Below are positions 59,601 to 64,000 of a stretch of DNA of 64,000 nucleotides, in pieces. The notes under the pieces were generated by a model. The model was not told where the DNA came from, ran no database searches, and saw only the letters and a program-made list of their open reading frames with translations. Where the stretch lies: contig NC_135355.1 of NCBI RefSeq assembly GCF_051622035.1, positions 3,038,001 to 3,102,000 on the forward strand, read 5' to 3'. The stretch comes from Arctopsyche grandis (taxonomy: Eukaryota; Arthropoda; Insecta; Trichoptera; Hydropsychidae). The stretch's first letter is position 1, and every line of letters begins with the position of its first letter. The translations under genes were made by a program, and so were the position numbers.

Positions 59601-61009
59601 AAAATTCGAGCTAAAAGCTCGACTAGTATTTACTCGTATTTACACGAATCTGAATTGAATTAATAGGGATAATATATTAAATTGTCTTTACATGAGAATT
59701 AAAAAAAATTCCACTTAGAAAAATCATATTTCGATTATTCTTGTGGATTAATAACAAAAATTCTATTGATAGCTAGCTTACCTCGATAAAATAAACGAAT
59801 TTTTGTTATTAATCGACAAGAATAGTCAAAATATGATTTTTCTCAGTGAAATTTTATTTAATTCTTATATAAAGACACCCGTAATACCCGACTATAGATT
59901 ACAATATTCATTTTGAACAGAAAATTGACAGATTTTATGACATCGACCGGACAACACCAAGATATAGAAAAATCGCGCGATTTAAATTAAACATTTTGTT
60001 CACTGGGGATAGATCTATAATAAAAGTCATATTTCGTCTCGAAACCAAAAAAAAAATCGTCATAAATAAATAAATAAAAAAATAAAACGAAATGATAAGA
60101 TTTTAAAATAAATGATCAATTATTCAGACGATTAGTTTTACGCATTCTGACCATAGAAGTAGAATGCATAGAATCGCTCTCAGCCTCCAAAAATGTTGAT
60201 ACAAAAACTCTCTCTCTTCGATGGCTCGCTTTTAGACGATACTTTTGTTAGCAATGACCATTCTATGCATTCTACTTCCATGACTCTGACAGATTAAGTA
60301 GAGGCAACGTTTGCCATATCGGATCGTTTTCGATAGTGTACTCTCCACCCGCGTGCGTTTCTTTGTTTACGCCGGACTACCCGTTGATAAAATCTGACAT
60401 TCACTGGTGTTTGGATTGACTTTTTCGCGGAATCGTGTTTGACCCGGCTTTAACAACTTGAACATCGTTCATAAATAAATATTGACCCCCTCTCCGTTTT
60501 CAACCCCCTCGATCCTTGCCCCTCGCTCCAGGATCATTTCAGCCACCCGTTGGAATCAACGGGCACAACACTAGTAATTTAAATAATAATAATAAAATTA
60601 AATATTCCTTTGCATTTTTGTATTATATGTACGTTTGTTCAATATGTAAATTCACAGTTTTCATTTTAGAAACACTAAATGATCTCACCGTACACTCATA
60701 CCGAAGATGGGTTAGTGTACAGTGGAGTTGTAGGAGCTCAGAATCAAAGGGCTCCTATTCCAAAACATTATTTTAGTAGTGAGAGTATTTATTATGCTTG
60801 TTAATTTTAAAACTTTCAAAGAAACTTATAAAAAGACAAAAACGTCTTATGAAATCAAAGAAAAAAACATTGGTCTTACCGGAAATACATTGACGAATGG
60901 GCGCTGCCATGTATTTATTGCAGGAAGTACATTCTAATTCTTTCAAAAGCAGCTTATTATTAATTAAAACTTCCTTATGGGCAAGACCGTTGTTTTTAAA
61001 CATTGTCAC
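56689..61009 (-). CDS. SIAH/Sina-like RING E3 ubiquitin ligase, three exons
   Basis: Exons 61009-60880, 57445-57302, 57230-56689 join to 271 residues (SIAH proteins are about 280). A RING finger spans exons 1-2: ECTSC, RQCISGHSMCEKC and CAKCR, a C3HC4 arrangement that would bind E2 enzymes. Exon 2 continues KYPCKNLEGGCDCK. Exon 3 has the SIAH zinc-finger pair (HSELQNHEERCC; CLLNEGYCTW with H-x4-H) and then a substrate-binding beta-rich domain. The protein would ubiquitinate bound substrates in the cytosol. Intron phases are 1 and 1. The 3.4-kb intron 1 contains a Tc1/mariner relic, a foldback element and smaller repeats. It looks like a diverged, lineage-specific SIAH copy rather than the canonical sina gene. 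The start ATG could also be 6 bases downstream. Confidence 0.85.
57490..59086 (-). mobile_element. Tc1/mariner transposon, inactive
   Basis: Terminal inverted repeats of about 27 bases begin CAGTCGCGGTTTCGGAAACC at the left and end GGTTTCCGAAACCGCGACGG at the right, with one mismatch, flanked by TA (57488-57489 and 59087-59088). It encloses a damaged transposase. It sits in intron 1 of the SIAH-like gene in the same orientation. Confidence 0.9.
57801..58903 (-). pseudogene. Tc1/mariner transposase, degenerate
   Basis: The frame starts at ATG 58903 (MQKYTQLSLEENIKIAALAD), meets TGA at codon 26 (58828-58826), and then runs open through a helix-turn-helix-like N-terminus and the catalytic core. 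IFSDESKFNLF carries the first Asp and FQDDSGPCHRA the second. After KL the frame runs into GTGAGT...TTTTTAG (58141-58056), an 86-base intron-like insert whose removal restores VYLQELGVKTLT and SPDLNPIEN with the catalytic Glu. Two further stops lie in that last part. Total length of the coding region is normal for Tc1. It can no longer make transposase. Confidence 0.85.
59137..60063. mobile_element. Foldback element with inverted arms, longer spacer
   Basis: Arms match those of 17982-18610 (AGAGACGAGATATGACTTTT; GAATATTGGAATCTATAGTC; inverted at 59882-60055). The spacer, 59375-59880, contains a second nested palindrome (59715-59840). In intron 1 of the SIAH-like gene. Confidence 0.75.
60150..60290. 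mobile_element. Small inverted-repeat element
   Basis: AGAAGTAGAATGCATAGAAT near 60156 is inverted as ATTCTATGCATTCTACTTCC near 60262. About 85 bases lie between the arms. Confidence 0.6.
60300..60575 (+). mobile_element. Helitron-like 3' terminus
   Basis: A hairpin, CCCGTTGGAATCAACGGG, is followed by CACAACACTAGT, the stem-loop plus CTAG layout of Helitron 3' ends. It matches the inverted end at 27152-27185. The 5' end was not identified. Confidence 0.5.
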
Positions 61010-61259
61010 CGTTCTAATTTACATTTAATTCGCATCGATCGATTGTAATCAATCTACACGATGGCAAAAACTGAACTAAGCATATCTACATGAATTGTTA
61101 AAGAGTCGATACAATCTTTGGAATCAATAATAAGTGATATGCTTGTTATAAAATTATCAGGTGCTTTCAGATTATCTTTATCTACATATTTGTTACGCGT
61201 TTAATTTCAAATATGCAATATAGTAGGCATGCGTATATATATGTATGTATGTAAGTAAT
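61010..61259. other. 5' flank of the SIAH-like gene
   Basis: AT-rich, with no other gene. A promoter element could not be assigned. Confidence 0.3.
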
Positions 61260-62770
61260 CTTAGTAAGGATTAGTGTGACTTCTAATAAAAAAATTCGGG
61301 TGTGACCAACCCATGACTTTATCTATGTATTTGAGGAATATAAGAAGGTTACAAAACAAAATTCAATATTGAACTAATAACTATGATAGCGATACAAATT
61401 GAGCGCAAATATATGCAAATACTAGCACAAGACAAAAGTTCTACTTCCGGTTGTCGGATTTTGTTCAAATTTTTTTTATTATTTAAAATCAGTATAATTA
61501 TTATACACATTAAATATCAAGAGGATAAAAAGAATATAAAAGGTCAAAATAAAATAATGAAATATTGTTTTTAAAAAAAATACTACTTCCGGTTTACGAA
61601 TCCTGACCAAAACGTTATCAAATCTAAGTTAGTACATAAAAATACAAATATAAATTTTCAGCTTAATACGTTCAGGGGTTTGGTCAGGATCCAGGCGACA
61701 ACATTTTTAACCTTTTTAATAGGAGAAAATCCTACTTCCGGTTCATTAAATTTGGTGATTTTATTTTTTATTTTTACTTAAAATCACTATTTTTATTATT
61801 CCCAATAAATATTAAGACGCTTAAAATAATTTAAAAGGTCAAAATAAAATAATGAAAAAATAATGAAATATTGTTTTAAAAAAAATGCTACTTCCGGTTT
61901 ACAAATTCTGACCAAAACGTTAGCAGCTCTAAGTTAGTACATAAAGAATACAAATATAATTTTTCAGCTTAATACGTTCAGGGGTGTGGAAAGGATCCAG
62001 GCGACAACATTTTTGACCTTTCTAAGAGGAGAAAATCCCACTTCCGGTTTATTAAATTTACTGATTTTTTTTTTATTTTCATCACATTAATACAAGAATT
62101 ATATTTGATTTTTTTTGTGGAGATCACACATGTTTAAGAGGTTGAAAAAAATAGTGGAAGATAAATCGAACAAGAGTAAACTGCCACTTCCGATTAAGGT
62201 ATGCTTACAAAATTTTATCCATAACTTGCTATTACGCTTAAACTTCTAGATATGAAATTTTAGTTCAATAAACCATAAGGTTTCTGAGAAAAACATAAAA
62301 AACCTTGATTCTCTAGAGTAAAACTACTACTTCCGGTTCAGATAAAAATATTCAAAAAATATTAGGTTATAAATATTATTATTTCTTTAGGTTATAGGTT
62401 TATATTTTAGGTTATAAATATTATTTAAATATTATTATTTCGATAATTGAATTCAAAAACACCTATAAGGGGAGGGTACCATTTCCGGTCAACTTAAAAA
62501 TTTGAAAAAAATTTAACTTGTGTCTATAAGAATTTCAGTAACCGATACTAAGTTTTGGTTCCATAGGACTAACGGTGCTCAAAAAATCCCCAAAATACAC
62601 AGACACACACACACAGACACACACACACTTTTTTCTAGATCATGAAAAAGTGATCAGTGTTCGATTCTGAGTTCCAACTAGTCAAAATCTCGATGTCGAA
62701 TTTTCGCATGATTACAAAACTTCATCTATTGTTACTACGTACATAGATAAAGTAAAAATTTGGAATCAAT
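61260..62770 (+). repeat. Long CCGGAAGT-family repeat array
   Basis: Contains at least six CTTCCGG blocks. Two large segments, about 61540-61740 and 61850-62050, are near-duplicates (GACCAAAACGTTA, AATTTTCAGCTTAATACG, GGATCCAGGCGACAACATTT), so part is a tandem duplication of about 300 bases. The right end matches 22140-22570. Confidence 0.75.
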
Positions 62771-63199
62771 TAATTTTAATCGATGAATTAATTCATATAT
62801 GTATGTACATATGTTTGTAATTTTAAGTACAAATGCATTGCATAATCTTTATAAATAAAAATTTATGTTTGTCTGTTATACAAATTCACAATTTATAGCC
62901 ACTAAATTTGGTATATTGTCTAACGGAACCCTAACTTAAACCGCATACAGGGTTTGAAATTTGAATAGATTCAATGCTTGAAAACATTGGAACTAATGGT
63001 TGTTTATTAGAAAATCATGTTTATTATAGTCCTTTGTTGAGTCATTTCTTCATCTTTTATACACCTGAATAACTCTGGACAATGCTTACATAAATGCGGC
63101 GAGCATTATTGACTAGTATAATAAAAAAAATTAATGTAAAATATGTATCTCTTTTGTTACAGCCACTAAATTTTGTATATTATCTCATAGTACTCTAAC
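62771..63199. other. Non-coding stretch with a short duplicated motif
   Basis: No gene. The GCCACTAAATTT(G/T)GTATATT motif occurs at about 62898 and 63161, each followed by TCTCATAG- or TCTAACGG-type sequence, probably two ends of one repeat family. Confidence 0.4.
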
Positions 63200-63203
63200 T
63201 TAA

Positions 63204-63444
63204 CACATTCAGCCCGGCGCATGATTTCATACATTTGCCCATGTGGCGGCACTGTCACGCGTATCGGCACCCAATTACGCTTGATGGCATTAAATCACTT
63301 TATATAATGAGTTGTCCCTAAATCTTTAGAATTTTATAGGAATTTTAGTGTTGGGGTGCTCAATGAAGTGGAACCGTAAAATTATAGTCTGCTATAGCAC
63401 TATCCGCGTGGCCACCGGTGGTTCACGCCGGGTTCTGAAGAAGT
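63204..63444. mobile_element. piggyBac-like MITE
   Basis: TTAA flanks both ends (63200-63203 and 63445-63448). Inverted termini: ACATTCAGCCCGGCGCA at the left and CACGCCGGGTTCTGAAG at the right. 241 bases long, non-coding. Confidence 0.7.
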
Positions 63445-63685
63445 TTAATTTTTCATGTCCAACTTTAATTTGTCCAAGCAACACCTGGCAATTTCGCTGG
63501 TAGTATTGTAATAATAATGCATTACTATATCTTGTATTTTATTTATAACATTATATATAGAATAATTTTATTTAAATATACGTATATAAGTATTTTACAT
63601 TGTAATTGAAACAAATTCGACGAAATAAAGTACAATTTTACATACAAATTTTGTTAAATTTGGTCCCGCACTAGAAATTATGACG

Positions 63686-64000
63686 CTAATTCTTTGAAAA
63701 TTTTCCTCGACTTTTCACCTTTGGAATACCTTGGAAACACAAACCGTCATCATCACCACGATCTATAGCTTTCAAAGTGGCCAACAACTTTTGTTTCTTC
63801 TCTTCATCTAGATCTGACGAAACTTTCCTATTCCCGTTATTGTTGACTTCTAAGAGTTTATATTCCTTTTTAGTACTGGCTACCTCATCATCGTCAGTGA
63901 AAATCTTTTTACTAACGCTATTCGTCTCGGAATCATCGAAATTCAGTTCAGATCGATCGATCAATATATCATCAGTAATCTTTTCCAACATATCTTCAAC
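63686..64000 (-). CDS. C-terminal part of an unrecognised acidic protein
   Basis: An open minus-strand frame enters from beyond the window (no start is required at 63991, since codons VED precede it) and stops at 63686. The visible 104 residues are rich in Asp, Glu, Lys and Ser. They include a likely helical segment, EEKKQKLLATLKAIDRGDDD, and end in a basic tail (KVKSRGKFSKN). No domain is recognised. The profile suits a nuclear or scaffold protein tail, but this is a guess. A minus-strand poly(A) signal (TTTATT on the plus strand) lies about 150 bases downstream. Confidence 0.6.
   Translation of the reverse strand, partial: VEDMLEKITDDILIDRSELNFDDSETNSVSKKIFTDDDEVASTKKEYKLLEVNNNGNRKVSSDLDEEKKQKLLATLKAIDRGDDDGLCFQGIPKVKSRGKFSKN

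Overview
The window is AT-rich animal nuclear DNA with spliced genes, (TA)n tracts and dense mobile elements. The gene families point to an insect: a gustatory receptor, a painless-like TRPA channel, a SINA/SIAH ubiquitin ligase and a multi-TIL-domain secreted protein. Lepidoptera is my best guess from the gene mix and from the RTE and SINE style, but I cannot prove the order or species from this window. No bacterial operon, CRISPR or viral gene is visible.

Layout, left to right. 1-3.3 kb: repeats and a 5'-truncated non-LTR retrotransposon (LINE) on the minus strand with a long reverse-transcriptase ORF. 3.7-6.0 kb (+): a painless/TRPA-like channel in one reading frame, broken by two adjacent TAG codons in the first membrane segment. 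7.1-10.0 kb (-): a four-exon gustatory receptor that I reconstructed to a complete 392-residue protein. 10-23 kb: repeats only (SINEs, LINE fragments, foldback elements, a TTAA-flanked insertion in a SINE, RTE tails). 23.7-45.7 kb (+): a 15-exon gene for a secreted protein with 14 TIL (trypsin-inhibitor-like) domains, one per exon, all in phase 1. 35.9-53.9 kb (-): a tandem cluster of four paralogous four-exon genes for small secreted proteins of a family I do not recognise. Two of them lie wholly inside the 12-kb last intron of the TIL gene and two lie beyond its 3' end. 56.7-61.0 kb (-): a three-exon SIAH-like E3 ligase with a dead Tc1/mariner copy in its first intron. 61-63.6 kb: repeats and a TTAA-flanked MITE. 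63.7-64.0 kb (-): the C-terminal end of an acidic protein that continues past the window.

The most interesting points are these. A 3'-terminal stem-loop recurs in several LINE tails and in a tRNA-headed SINE, and its stem changes by paired substitutions. The TRPA channel carries an in-frame TAG TAG. The last TIL domain has lost exactly the four cysteines that form two of the five canonical disulfides. The antisense cluster of secreted proteins is nested in a host intron. Introns hold most of the mobile DNA: the gustatory receptor, TIL, secreted-protein and SIAH genes all carry MITEs, LTRs or LINE fragments in introns while their reading frames stay open. The exceptions are the TRPA gene and the first exon of one cluster member.

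All calls come from reading the sequence and the translated frames. No database search was run. Splice sites were placed by consensus plus reading-frame continuity.
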